Origin: Nocardia paucivorans NBRC 100373
GTDB lineage: Bacteria > Actinomycetota > Actinomycetes > Mycobacteriales > Mycobacteriaceae
DNA length: 64,000 bases
NCBI RefSeq assembly: GCF_000308675.1
Contig: NZ_BAGE01000018.1
Location: forward strand, 248,001 to 312,000
Reading direction: 5' to 3'
Below are positions 26,738 to 39,200 of the stretch, piece by piece. A program made the translations under genes and the position numbers. Within the stretch, counting starts at the first letter, position 1. Each line of letters begins with the position of its first letter. The notes beneath the pieces were generated by a model. That model saw nothing but the letters and a program-made list of their open reading frames with translations, had not been told where the DNA came from and made no database searches.

Positions 26738-28248
26738 GCGACCAGAACAAAGAGAACCCCGGCGGCACCGACGAGAACAATGATGTGCCGGATGTCGGTT
26801 TCAGTCTGACGCCGGACGGCACCGCGGAGCCGAGCGACCCCGTCGAGGAAGGCGACGCCGCGGAAAGTCGGGACCGGGTGTTGGCGCGGGAGATCGCCGA
26901 CGCTCTGGGCGAGGTCGGTCCGTCCGGTTGGAAGCAGTTGGACGCGGTGTTCGCACTGACCACGACGACAGGGGTCGCCGAGGTCGTGTACACCGACGGC
27001 GAGCGCTCCATGCGGGCCGAGCCGCCCGCGCCGGTGTTGGAGCGGGTGCGTGAGCACCGGGCCTTGGTCGCGGAGCTGGACGGGGAGCCGTGGTGGCGGC
27101 TGCTGGTGCGGTTGAGCTCCGAGGGTGAATTCGAGGTCGACTACGACTTCGGTGACGAACCGTTCCCGGAAGGGCAGCTGTTCGATCCGGAGGCCTATGG
27201 TGCCGACCTGGCGGAGTACCCGCGCGAGACGCTGCCGGTGTGGTTGGCGGCATACATCGGCCACGGCAATCGGCAGACGCGGACTCCGCAGGAGGCCGCC
27301 GCGGCGGCCCGGGCCGACCGGGCGGCGAAGGTATGGCCGGTATTGGCGGAGAACGAGTTTCCCGATTTTCCGGAGATGTGGGCGCGATGGGCGTGTATCT
27401 CCGCCGCGTTCGTGGCCGCCGGATCCGATTGGGGCCCACGGATACTGCCGTCGATGGGTTGGTTCGAGAGTTCACGGCGCGGTGGCGCCACGCTGTATTC
27501 GTTGCCCAACGGTCGCGCCGTGCTGTCCGGTGGGGTCTGGGAGGCCCCGAATCTGGATGCCACGTACAACGCGGGGGCCCCGATGCCGAAGTTCTTTGCG
27601 GGCGCGCCCGACTGGGTGGCCAACCCGGTGCTGAACCCGCGCGCCGCCACCGGATTGATGTCGTTCGTCTACTGGTGGGACGGGGGGCGCTGGTATCGCG
27701 GTGAGTCCCCCTCGGCGGAGGAATGCGCCACCGCCGTGCCCGGCGTATGGACCGCGAACACCGTGGTCGGTATCGTCGCCGGGTTGGTAGCCCAGCCGCC
27801 GAGCGCCGAACAGCGTTCCGCCGCGGCGGCTTTGGTGTCGGCCGCGGAGGTCGGTGTGGTCACCCGGGAGACCGTGGTGAACCTGTTCGGCGACGACGGT
27901 CGGTTCGATATCGATGGGGCGATGTATCAGCTGACATTGGCCGGTGTCACCGCATCGCTGCCGCAGCAGATGCCGGAGGAAGAGGCCATCTTCCGCGTGC
28001 GCAGTTACATCGAGGGCCGCGGGCTGGACACCACCGGATACCCGTTGGATCAGCTCGTCGCCGACCGGTTCAGCTGCGGTTGGATGGTTTATGTTCCGGT
28101 GCCGCGCGGGGAGATCGCGATCGGTCGAGCCATCTTCTATATCGCAGACGACGGTGTGCTGGAGCACTCGTCCTCGTCGATTGCCCCGACCACATTCGTG
28201 AAGGAATTCGAGCAGCGCTTCCAGGAACGTCAGGGAGCGCGGGCGTGA
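26734..28248 (+). CDS. Two-domain immunity-like protein (YezG-like plus Imm35/YrhB-like)
   Basis: The protein has 504 residues from GTG 26734. After an acidic linker, residues 42-190 resemble YezG/DUF600 immunity proteins: a helix, GWKQLDAVFALT, then GEPWWRLLVRLSSEGEFEVDYDF. The middle holds an uncharacterised Trp-rich domain (FPEMWARWACISAAFVAAGSDW). The last 90 residues resemble YrhB/Imm35 proteins (FSCGWMVYVPVP followed by a GxAIFYIADDGVLEH strand pair). In polymorphic-toxin systems both families neutralise cognate toxins. It sits directly upstream of the WXG100-like, EbfC-like and giant genes of cassette B, so it is the best candidate immunity factor there. Domain matches are by eye. Confidence 0.6.
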   Translation: MSDQNKENPGGTDENNDVPDVGFSLTPDGTAEPSDPVEEGDAAESRDRVLAREIADALGEVGPSGWKQLDAVFALTTTTGVAEVVYTDGERSMRAEPPAPVLERVREHRALVAELDGEPWWRLLVRLSSEGEFEVDYDFGDEPFPEGQLFDPEAYGADLAEYPRETLPVWLAAYIGHGNRQTRTPQEAAAAARADRAAKVWPVLAENEFPDFPEMWARWACISAAFVAAGSDWGPRILPSMGWFESSRRGGATLYSLPNGRAVLSGGVWEAPNLDATYNAGAPMPKFFAGAPDWVANPVLNPRAATGLMSFVYWWDGGRWYRGESPSAEECATAVPGVWTANTVVGIVAGLVAQPPSAEQRSAAAALVSAAEVGVVTRETVVNLFGDDGRFDIDGAMYQLTLAGVTASLPQQMPEEEAIFRVRSYIEGRGLDTTGYPLDQLVADRFSCGWMVYVPVPRGEIAIGRAIFYIADDGVLEHSSSSIAPTTFVKEFEQRFQERQGARA

Positions 28249-28291
28249 TGGGGACCGTTCGAGGACACACCAGGAAGGGCTCGGTGCGATC

Positions 28292-28633
28292 ATGCCGGAA
28301 AATGTAGAGGTCAACGCGGATGAGGACGGTGGTCTGAAAGACGCGATGACCGTCCTCGAAGAGCTTCGCGACGATTTCGAGGGTATCGCCGCCCGCACCA
28401 GGAGCCTCATGGGCCATATGACCACGGCGTGCGGTGACGATCATTTCGGTCATCAGTTCACCGACGGGGAAAAAGGATTCCGAAAGAAGGTCACCTCGGC
28501 GGTCACGAACAGCGAGAACCTGTCCACCTCGTTCGACAACTACGGTCAGGGCGTCGGTGGTGCATTGGGTGCCCAGCCGTTGTTGAACGGAGCCGAGCAG
28601 GCCTCCGCCGGCAACTTCCGGTGGGCGGACTGA
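28292..28633 (+). CDS. WXG100-like small protein of cassette B
   Basis: The 113-residue protein is mainly helical (LKDAMTVLEELRDDFEGIAARTRSL) with a turn reading CGDDHFGHQF in the middle, where WXG100-like proteins have their WxG or equivalent. A second amphipathic helix and a short tail ending NFRWAD follow. It is the positional counterpart of the 7643 gene. It likely forms a helical hairpin that pairs with the giant protein's N-terminus for type VII export, which is inference. The EbfC-like gene starts 4 bases after its stop. Confidence 0.7.
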   Translation: MPENVEVNADEDGGLKDAMTVLEELRDDFEGIAARTRSLMGHMTTACGDDHFGHQFTDGEKGFRKKVTSAVTNSENLSTSFDNYGQGVGGALGAQPLLNGAEQASAGNFRWAD

Positions 28634-28637
28634 GCCG

Positions 28638-29168
28638 ATGTCCGCACAGTATTCCGACGCGGCCGCGGCGGCCATGGAGAGTTTTCAGCGGCAGATGCAA
28701 CTGGTCGCGCAGCTGCAACAGCAGCGCGCCCGGTTGACCGCGACCGTATCGGTGCGGGACAAACGGGTCACCGTCACCGTGAATGCCAACAACACGGTAA
28801 TCGAAACCAAATTCGCCGATGATATCGACGAATTGAGCTACGAAGAGATCGCGGCGGCGGTGACCGAGGCCGCGCAGAAAGCGTCCGAGGAGGTCACCCG
28901 CCGGGCAAACGAATTGGCGCAGCCGCTGTTGGCCGAGCGGGCGGCCCGACCGAAACTGTCGGATATCCTCGAGGGCATACCCGAATTCCGGATGCCGGAG
29001 GAACCGGAGGTCTCCACCGCCGCACCCGGTTCGGCCGAACGTGCCGCGTTCGACGCCGCGGAGGAGTCGGCGGCGGAAGAGGCGGCGATGACCTTCACCG
29101 ACGTCGAGGAATACGATCACCAGCGCAAATCCGACCGGGCTTCCGAGGTTTCCGATTCCGGTTGGTGA
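28638..29168 (+). CDS. EbfC/YbaB-family-like protein of cassette B
   Basis: The 176-residue protein is a paralogue of the 8054 gene. It has an N-terminal Gln-rich helix (MESFQRQMQLVAQLQQQR), the strand pair RVTVTVNANNTVIETKF and the helix YEEIAAAVTEAAQKA. Both copies share FADDI.EL.Y.EIA.AVTEAA, then VSTA.PG..ER and a terminal Trp. The fold is that of YbaB/EbfC DNA-binding dimers. The gap of 4 bases to the WXG100-like gene shows a shared operon. Confidence 0.72.
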   Translation: MSAQYSDAAAAAMESFQRQMQLVAQLQQQRARLTATVSVRDKRVTVTVNANNTVIETKFADDIDELSYEEIAAAVTEAAQKASEEVTRRANELAQPLLAERAARPKLSDILEGIPEFRMPEEPEVSTAAPGSAERAAFDAAEESAAEEAAMTFTDVEEYDHQRKSDRASEVSDSGW

Positions 29169-29267
29169 GTTCGTGCTGTGGTGTGGTGATTGACGGAATG
29201 TCGTCGCGTGGGGGAGCCGGGGTCGGTGGTATCCGGGTGCTTCCCGGTGAACCGGTGGTGAGCTGAC

Positions 29268-30240
29268 GTGGCCATCCCCTTTCCCCCCGCCGAACTGGCC
29301 TGGTTGCTCGGTTATGTCGCCGGCTCGGAGATCCCGGTCGGCAACGAGGATTATGCCCAGGTCATGCGGGAGGGCTTCCAGGAGCTGCAGAAGCAGATCC
29401 GGGAGCAAGAGCTGCCCAAGATCGACGATGCCATTCATCAGATCGAAATCGCCTATCCCTCGGGTCGGGGCGGCGAGCAGATCATCAAGGGGCTGAAGGA
29501 ACTTCGCGAACAGGCCGAGCAGGCGGCGAAGAATTACGGCGCTCTCGCCGAAGGCATTCACGGTTTCGGCGGTGAGATCGTCTCGGCCAAACTGAACGGA
29601 ATCATCGGTCTGGCCTGGTTGGCCGGGGAACTCGCCTGGGCCGTGGTGATGGGCCCGGTCGGACCCAGTATCCAGATCGCGGCGATCAGCTATACGCAGA
29701 TGCTGTTCCGGCTCATCGGTACTCGGCTGACCGCGATGATCGAGCATTATCTGGGCAAGGTCATCTCCAACACCGTCGTGACCGAGATCGCCTCCAAGGT
29801 CGTCTACGAGATGATCCAGGAAGGTTTCGTCGAGATCTTCCAGGGCACCACCCAGGAAGTCGCCGTACAGACCACGTTGATCGCGCAGGACTACAAAGAC
29901 GGTTACGACTGGGGCGCGATCTGGACGAACGCGTGGATTTCCGGTGTCGCCGGCGCTGTCGGCGGGGCCGCCGGTCATGGACTGCACCGGGCCACGCAGC
30001 GGCTGCCGTGGCGGCCCGACCGATGGGGCGGGCTGGGACGCGGCGCGATCGTCGGCGCGGGTGCCGGTTTGGCCGGTGCGCTCGCGGCTTGGGGCGCAAC
30101 CGGTTTGAGTTCGGGGGACTGGACGCTGGACCCGCGATCACTTACCGGTGGTGTGCTCGGCGGTATCGGGCCCAGTATGTACTACGGCTGGCACGGCGGT
30201 AGCGACTACTCCGGTAGGCCGATGCGTCGTGAAGACTTCA
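29268..30240 (+). other. Giant B: ESX-type N-terminal domain
   Basis: Residues 1-325 start AIPFPPAELAWLLGYVAGSE, have two helices (EGFQELQKQIREQELPK and GGEQIIKGLKELREQ) and then hydrophobic Gly/Ala-rich helices (SGVAGAVGGAAG, GAGAGLAGALAAWG). Exported actinobacterial toxins share this plan with giant A. Confidence 0.6.
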
Positions 30241-33200
30241 TGCAGATCGGTAGCAGCACCCCGAATGTCGGTGACGGTACCGCGCCGTCTCCGGACGGTG
30301 CCTCGGGCGACGGTTCGGGACGTGCGGGTGCGGCTCCCGGCGATGCCGGAAATACGAATTCCTCTGGGGCAGTGAATGCTTCGGGCGCTCAGGGGGACAC
30401 GAACGCACCGGCAACCCAGGGCGAATCGGGTACTTCCGGTCACACCGGAGAGGGTGACCCAGGTGCCTCCGCCGGGACCACCGATGCGCAGTCGGATACC
30501 GCGGGCCGCCCCGGAGAAGGAGATACCGGTACCGCCGAGGGGGATACCGATGCGCGTTCGGGCGCCCGTCCGGAATCCGGGCGGACCGACGCGGCGACGA
30601 CAGGCAGGTCGGATGGCGGGACCGGGTCGCAAACCACCGGCGAGAGCGGTTCTACGGCAACGAATTCCGGATCATCGGCGAGCTCCGTCGGCACGCAAGG
30701 GGTCGGAGCGGGCACGGTAGACGGTACGGCCGCAAACTCCGGTTCATCCGGTTTGCTTCCGGAGGGCTCCGTCGGAACGAGCGCGTTGGACAGCGGAGCA
30801 GGGGTTGCCGGTGCTTCGGCGAGCGCCGATGGGACTTCGGTATCCGGTACCCCGTCCGTGTCCGGTGGAGCGGCTGCGTCGGGTGGGGCGGCTATATCCG
30901 GTGGGGCGGCTGTGTCCGGGGCGTCGGTCGCGTCCGGGGCGTCGGCCGGCTCATCCGCGTCCGGGGGGTCGGCTTCCGGCTCCACGCCTGCCACCGGGAC
31001 GAGCTCCTCGTCCTCGTCGGCCGCGTCCGGGGCGAGGTCGTCCGCGGCATCATCGAGTGGTTCCCCCGGCTCATCGCGCGTTACGAATCGATCGTCGGAT
31101 CGGACATCGGAGGATCAATCGTCGGCAGGACAGGCCGACGATACGGCCGGATCCGGTGCATCGGCCGCTACCGGGACGGGAGCGGGAGCCGCCACATCCG
31201 GGACGGGCGGTTCCCAACGGGGTGGTTCGATACAGGCCGGTATTGCCGACAGCGAAGCGCCGTCGGTGGATGTCACGGCTTCGGGGCGTACGGATGCCGA
31301 TGCCGATACCTCCATGGTGACGGCGCAACCCGACAGCGATGCCGAATCGGCGCAAGCACCGGCCCTCCGAGACGATGCGGCCACTTCGGCGCGGTCGGGA
31401 GAGAGCGACCCGACCGGTGACACCGCCCCGAACGCGGGGAATCGGACGGATGTGGATACGGATCGATCCACCACCACTGCCACCGCCACCGGGGCGCGGG
31501 ACGGTGCGGACACGACGAGTCGTGGGGAGCCGGACACGAGAAACGCGGACGATTCGCCTGCCGGTGACAGTGATCCGAACACCGCGGGTCGTCAGGATCC
31601 GGATGTTGCGGATCGGGGGGATTCGGATGTTCGGTCCGATCCGGATGTTGCGGATCGGGGGGATTCGGATGTTCGGACCGACCCGGATACTGCGGATCCG
31701 GACGACTCGACCACCGGGGAAAACGACTCCGACGACGGTGCGTCCGACCCGGATATGGATGACTCCGAAGACCCGGATATACAGGGCGATTCGGATCTCG
31801 ACGCGAGCCTGGACGGTCAGTGTGCTCCACGGACGGTGGCCACGGTTATCGGGCGTCACCCCGATGCGGGATTCCGCCCGATGGGGCGTGCGGGGCGAGA
31901 CGGCGTGTCCTCCACGGATTTCCAGCGCCACATGGGTGGCAGGCTGACCGAATCGGGCAGCGATCGGGGTGTTACGCCGCGGCAGGAAGCGTTGCGACTG
32001 CGGCTGTCGGCCGCCACGGAATACGACCGTGTGGCCGGTATGAGTCACCAGGTGACGAACGCGGCCAGGAAACGGGCGAAGCGGCGAACCGCGCGGGTGG
32101 AACGGGCCCGAGACCGGTTGGTCCAACAGCAGCAGCAACTGGCGTCGGAGGCGCGAACCGCGGATGCGGGAGTTCGCGACCTGCAGGCACAGCAGCGGGC
32201 TGTGGCCGCGGAGATGCGGCAGGAGGTGCAGCGGCAGAAGCAGCGGTTGGCGGAGCAGCTCCAAGAGGCGGAACCGGAAGCGCAGCAGCGGTTGCAGGAC
32301 GAGGCGCGGCAGCAGGAACAGCAGCTGCGAAGTACGGCCGTCCGGCGCATCAGGGAACTGCACCAGCACGCCACTCGAGTGCGCGAGCTCCGGGGCCAGA
32401 TCAACGACCGATTGCTCAACCTCCAGAGCCGGATCGACCGATTGGACGAGGTGCCGCAGCGGGTGTTGCGGAGCGAGCGGCAAAAGGCCGAGGAGCAGGC
32501 CCAGCAACTGCTGCAACAAGCCGAGGCGGAGCGGCAGCGGTTGCGGGCTCTGGCGGCCGACCGCCGAGAGCAGTCCAAGAGCGACTGGAAGTCGGTACCG
32601 GAGCACGCCCACCTCGCCGAGCAGGTGGAAGAGCTGGGCGATGGCGGCACGCTGATCGTGGTCTACGCATACACCACGCAGAACGAGGACGGGGTGGGTC
32701 TCGGCCACTCGTTCACCATGTACCTGGACGACGGCGTGGTGATGGTCGACGATCCCGAGAACGGGCCGCCGAGAGCGTTCGATCCGGACAATGTGCCCGC
32801 GGATCTGAAGCGAATCTGGGTCATGGGGATTCGCGCCGACGGTTCGATGGTGAACCCGTTGGTCGCCGGTTCGGGGTCGAACGACGATCCCACCGAGGAA
32901 GAGCGTCGCGCCGCCCGGACCTTCTATCGAGAAGAGCAACAGCGACGGGCCCAGCAGCTGCTGGATGAGGGGCTGTCCCTCCTACGTGACCAGCAGCGCG
33001 GCGCGCTCGACGAGTTCGCCGACGCGGCGCGCACCGGCCGGATCACGGCGGGCGAGCTCGACGCGCTGCGCGATCCCACGCGGTTCGCCGATGCGTTGGA
33101 TCAGTTGTCCGGAGTGGCGGTCGATGACGACACGCCGGTGGCGGAATTGGAGCGGATCCTCGACGCCCGCGACCGGTTGCGTGTGGTGGTGCCGCGCTTC

Positions 33201-36200
33201 CACGAGCTCGGGCGGGCGTTGCAGAGATTCGCGGAACTGGAGTCGGGCCCGGCCTCGGCGGACCCACAGCGGATTGTGCGGGTGTACATGCACGCCGACA
33301 CGTTGGCGAGGTGGGCGGGCTCGCTGCGGGATGTGGAGGTTTTCGCCGGGAAGATTTCGCAGGCTCGGCTGTCCCGGTTGCTGACGGCGGACTTCGAGGC
33401 GGAATTGGCCCGATTGCGCGCCGAGAACGTGGACGCGGCGGAGCTGCAACGACTGGATGCTGTTGTTCGGCGTCACCACACGCTGACCGAGCAGGTCCGG
33501 GCCTCCGAAGAACAGCTGTCGGCGCTTACGGATCCGAACAGGCAGGCCACCCCGGACGACAATCGGTCCGCCCAAGACGAGGAGATCACGCAGAACCGCG
33601 CCAGGGCATTGCAGCGGTTGACCGAGACGGTCACCCGGTTGAGCGGTGAGCTGGACACCGCACGCCAGGAAATGGAAAGCGCTGCGACCGCATTGGGGCT
33701 GGACGATATCGCTCGCCGGGCGTTGTCCCTGCCGGATTTCGATACCGAACTGACCCGGGTGCAGGACTCGTCACGTGAGTGGCAGGTGCTGTCGGCGAAT
33801 ACGCACTTCTATCACGAGCTGGTGGCCGTGGTCGAGCAGTGCACCGTGCTGCTGGCGCAGATCCGGGATCACGATCGGGGTTCGGCACGGTGGCTGTCCG
33901 CGGCGGCCTGGCACGCGACCTTGGCCACCACTGTCGCCACCGCGCTGCGTGAGGCGCGCGACGCGACGCTGACGCGCGTGTCCGAACCCGAGATGTCCCG
34001 GATCATCAGCGACCTTTTCGACTGGACCGACTCGTTGCAGTCCAACTGGACCCGACTCGGACAGGAGGTTTTGGATCGGTCCTCGATCGCCGGGATGAGC
34101 GATCGAGGACCGGAGCAGAACGCCAATCAGGATGCAATGGCAGCCGATGTCATTGTCGTGGCCGGCCGCCCGATCCGTATCGCCGTCACCGCCGGCGGGG
34201 TGGTCGATTCCATCGATGGCCACCGGGCCGCCGATGTGGCGACCGCGGCGGCGTACGAGAGTCTGCGAAATGCGTTGCGGGAGCACTCGTCCGAAGAGGG
34301 ACTCACCGAAGCCGACCGGGCTCGTATGGTGCGCGAGGCCATCGACGCGGCGCAGACGGCGGTCATGGACCTGACCGATCGGGAGTACACCGACGACCGG
34401 GATCGGGCGCAACGGGCGATCAATGCGGGTGCCCGGCTGGTTGTCATGCCGCCGCAGACTTCCATCGCGGTGGTGATGGTCGATCCCGGTCGTGACGGCG
34501 AGTCCGGGAACTACACCGCGGGCTGGGTCGGCGACTGTCGGGTCGATGTGCTCGACCCGACCGACCCGGATACCGCGCGGACGGTGACCTTCGACCATTC
34601 GCCGGTCGGAAATTCCATGGCCGAGGCCGCGGGTGAGGCCGGGTACGTGATCGCCGGAAGTGAGGCCGGCGCGGACGCGGAACTCGGGCACGCGGGCCGC
34701 AGACTCGATCACGCGCTCGGTTTCGGCACCCGTCCCGAGACCCCCGGTGGCCCGCCGACCGAGGAAGGCCGCTATATCACCACCGGTCGACTCGCCGAGG
34801 CGCAGATCGTGCTGGCGCGCACGGCCGGGTGGGGGGATATCGGTCGTCGAACGCCCACACTCGCCCAGGCTTTCGCCGACAACCCGGGTGATCTGCGCGG
34901 CGCGCTGACCGACCTGGTCGACGACGCTCGCGCGGCCGGGGCCAGGGGCAGTATCACCGGTGTCGCCGTACAAGCCACGACGAGCGAGCCCGTGTCGTCG
35001 GATCCGGAGTCTGCGTCGTCGGATCCGGAGTCCGTGTCGTCGGAACCCGCGGGACGCCCCGATGCGTCGTGGCTGCGGACGGGGCTCGACGACCTGGTCG
35101 CCTATAGCAATGCGCGGCAGGAGATGGTTCTCGCGGCGGACAGATTGCGTACGGCGCGCGGATTGGACGAGGCACGTTACGAGGAGGGGCTGGACGAACG
35201 TCCCGACGACAACGGACCGGGCCCAAGGGAACGGCAGGTGCGGGGTGCGGTCCGATCCGCCGTCGCCCGCTATATGGAAGCGCAGCGGGCGGTCGACGAA
35301 TTCGTTCGGCGACTCGGCGCCGAAACGCCGAACGGGATTTCGGTGTATCAGCGGCAGCTACTGCTGGAATTCGGCTCCGCGGCGGCGCAGTGGCAGACCA
35401 CGAAGTCGTGGCTTTCGCCGTCGGGGGACGTGGACGTGGCGACGTTGTTGCAGGAGGGGGAAGAGGATTGGCCGTTCCAGGAGGAGACCCAGTACGTTCG
35501 CCGAATGGCTCGGCAGCTCGCCGCCGATCCCGTCCTGCGGCCGGTCGCCGAGGTGGACGGCGGGTGGGGGCCGGTCACCTTCACCCCGGACACCACCGTC
35601 CCCGACAATTCCACCGATCCGGTCGACCATTTCGACATTGATCTCGACACGATCTTCGGGGTCAGTGACAGGGGCGCCAACATATACAAAGGGCGCAACC
35701 AGGACTGGATGGATTCGGCGGTGGTGGACACCCCGGAAGGGCCGGTCCGTATCTCGGTGGTGTGCGACGGGGTGGGGTCGTCGCTCGATTCCCATCGCGC
35801 CGCGCGGGTCGCCGCACGGGCCGCCCGGTTGCATCTGGCCGCGTTCGCATTCGAGCAGCGGGGGGTTTTCACCACCGAGCAGGCGAACCAGGCGATGCAG
35901 GAGGCGATCGACGCGGCCCAGGCCGCGGTGGTGCGGCTGACCGAGGAGGAGTACGCCGACATCCCCAATCCGCCCCGGACGACGATCGCCGCGGTCATGG
36001 TCCGGCCGGGACAAGACGGCAGGCCCGGGCAGTACACGGCGGGTTGGGTCGGCGACACCCGAATACAGGTGCTGCGGGCCGAGGGCGAGTCCGAGGCGGT
36101 TTCCCGGGACCATTCGGCGCTGCCGTATCTGGTGGATCAGGGATTGAGCCAGCGGGAGGCACTGCGCGACCCGGATGCGCACGGTGTCGCGTGGGTGCTC

Positions 36201-39200
36201 GGCCGCGACGCCGGCCCGCCGCCCCCGAACGACGCCCTGCACGGGGAGTACATCACCTCCGGCACGGTGTCGGAAACCGATATCGTGCTGCTGAGCACCG
36301 ACGGGCTGTGGGGCACCAACCCGGAACCGGACGAGATGGATATCGTCCTGGACGGCGGGCGAAACAGCGATCTGCGGGATATGGGCGCCCGCCTGCTGAA
36401 CCGGGCCCTGCTCAACGGTGGCGCGGACCACATCACCCTCACGCTGGTGTCCTGTGACTCGACCGGACCGACACCGCACAGGCTGCCCCCGCCGCCGGCC
36501 GATATGCCCGGTGAGGTTCGGCGGCACTATCGGGTTCTGGCCGAGGAATACGCGCGGGCCCGCACCGAACTGTGGCGATTGGCCGCGCCGGCGGGAGCGA
36601 ATCCGGAACGCCTGGCGGTGCCGGGTCGGCTCGCCGCCGAGATGCGGCGCCTCGCGGATGCGGATGCCGCCCCGGAGGCGCGGGTGCGGGCGGAGATTGC
36701 AGCGCGCCATTTCCACGCGCTCACCGAACGAGTGACCGAGCTGCGGCAGTGGCTCGATACGGCCGGTGACCGGTCACCGACACAGTGGACCCGGGACGAG
36801 ACCAATTACCTTGCTGCTCTGTCGGATTGGTCGACCTCACTGCGCGACCTGCGGGAAGGCGCACTGGCCGATGCCGAGGCGGCAGTGGCCGAGCAGCGCC
36901 ACGGCGAGTTGATGCGACTGCCGGAACTTCCCGGTTCGATCCGGGTGGACGAGCAGATCCCGGACAATGCGCGGGTGGCGGACGCGGCGCGTCGCTATAT
37001 CGATATGTCTCACGAGGTCGACCGCAGCGTGCGGCGACTCGACGACACCCGGTCGTATGACGGAAGCCTGGAGATCCCGCCCGGTTTGCGGCACGGCTAC
37101 CGGCTACTCGTGACGGAGCGGGAGAACGCGCGGGAGGTTTTGCGCGCGTCGATCGGTGGACTACCGGTCACCGTCGAGGAATTGGTGTCCGCCGATCACG
37201 CCGATGCGCTCGAGGTGCTGCGTCGGATGGCGGCCGAGGTCTCGCCCGACTCGGACGCGCCGCGGCAGTTGCCGGCGGATGCGTCCCCCGACGACCCGCA
37301 TACATTGGCCCGGTTCGAGGCCGACCGGGTGCGGAACGAGGCGCTGGTGCGCGATATCGACCGGTTGATCCGCGCCACACAGCGATACCACCGGGCCGAC
37401 CAGCGGGTGCATGCGCTCGAACAGCGCATCCGGGCCCATGGCGACGGAACGGACACCCTGGATGCTCGGCCCCGGCCGACATTGCCCCTGGACAACGGGT
37501 TCACCGAGCGGCAGCGTGACCGGGCCGTACTGCGGTGGCGGGTTTTCCAGGCGACGGCGTTCACGCCCGCCGATGTCGCGGATATGTGGGCGTCGACCGA
37601 TCACGACACCCGGCGGGCGCTCATTCAGGTGTTGCCAGGGGTGATCGCCGAAACCGAGGGAATTCCGCCCGCGGTCCGCGACGAGGCGATGCGGTTGGCC
37701 TTGCGGCGTGAGCGGGAGCGACTGCGGCAGCAGTCCGATACCGACCCGCGCTGGGCGGCGACGCTGGATTCCTGGGTGGACCTGGTGGCGGCGGCCGAGC
37801 GGTGGACGGCGCAGGCGCCGGGGCATCCGGCGGTGCACCTGATCGGCCGAACCGGGCCGATGCTGGTGATCGGCGATCTGGATACCGCGGAAGAGGTCCG
37901 CTTCCACGCGGTGGACCGCCACAGCCAGGACGGGCCCGCGACACTGATGCAGGCCACCTCGGCCGCGGTCGACGGTGTCGCGTCCGCCGGCCGGCCCGCG
38001 GCGGCGGTGGTGTGGGTCGGACCGGACGGTCCTGCCCTGGCCCGGGATGTGGCCGGGATGTTGGAAACCCGCGCCGATCGTGGTCTTTCAACGCCGGATG
38101 TGGTGTTGGTCGGGCACGACGACGCCACTCCGGTGGCGCAGCGGCGCGATGGAGTCCCCCAGGCCGATCCGGACCTGGTGCTGCATGCCCTGGACGACGC
38201 GGCGCTGGCGGAGTACCGGGACCGTGTCGATGTCGACGCCTGGAACCCGGGGGTCGCGCGGTGGCTGCCCGCGCATCGGTTGGAGGGGGTGGCCAACGAC
38301 TGTTTCCTGGTCGCGGCTCGGGGCGCGTTGCGACATTCGTTGGCGGTCCGGTTGCGGATGCCGGGTGTTGATCCCGAGAACGATGCGGTGGTGGCGGATC
38401 TGCGTGCGCGGATCGCGATGCTGGAGCCGGCGTCGGCGCCGCTGAACGGGGTGTCCGGCGAGGCGGGCGCGCAATGGATGGGGGCGGATTGGCACCGGGA
38501 GGGGTTCGCCGATTTCGACGCATTGGCGGCGGCGGTGCCCGAGGGCGGGGTGATGGTCGCGTCGGTGGCGTTCGAGGGTTTCCAGCGTCCGGGGGCGGTG
38601 GGTGCGCATGCGGTGCGGGTGTATCGGGAGAACGGTCGGCTGTGGGTGCGGGATGGGGATGGTCCGGCGGTCGATTTCGCGGTGTGGCGTGATGGTTTGT
38701 CGGGTGTGGTGGGGTTGCACGGTATTGTGCGGGCCGCCGACGGGACCGCGGTGGTGCCCCTCGGCGACAGCGGAACCGGCGGATTGGCGGGTGTCTCGTT
38801 CCCCGTTTCGAATATCGGCGGGCAGCCGGATATCGACGCAGCCGGCGGGGTTGCTCGGGTGGGGACCGCCCGTGCGGACCCATCGCCGCCGCAGCGCACG
38901 CGGCGTCTGTTGGGACAGGCGCTGGTCGATCTGGCCGCGCGACGGGACGCCGCGCGCGCTCGGATGGAAACCGCGATGGACCGGCTGCACACCACGGGTG
39001 TGGCGGTGGACGATGCCACGCGGGTCGCGCTGCGGTCGGGGCAGTACGACACCGAACTCCGCCGTCTGCGCGACCTGGTGCCCGAGGAACCCGCGGCGTC
39101 GGCCGATCCGCGGCTCGCCTGGGCGGGTGGCCGGTCGCTCGACCCGGGACAGGATCCGCGACTCGGCTGGACCGAGTTGGCCGCGCACACGCACCACTAT

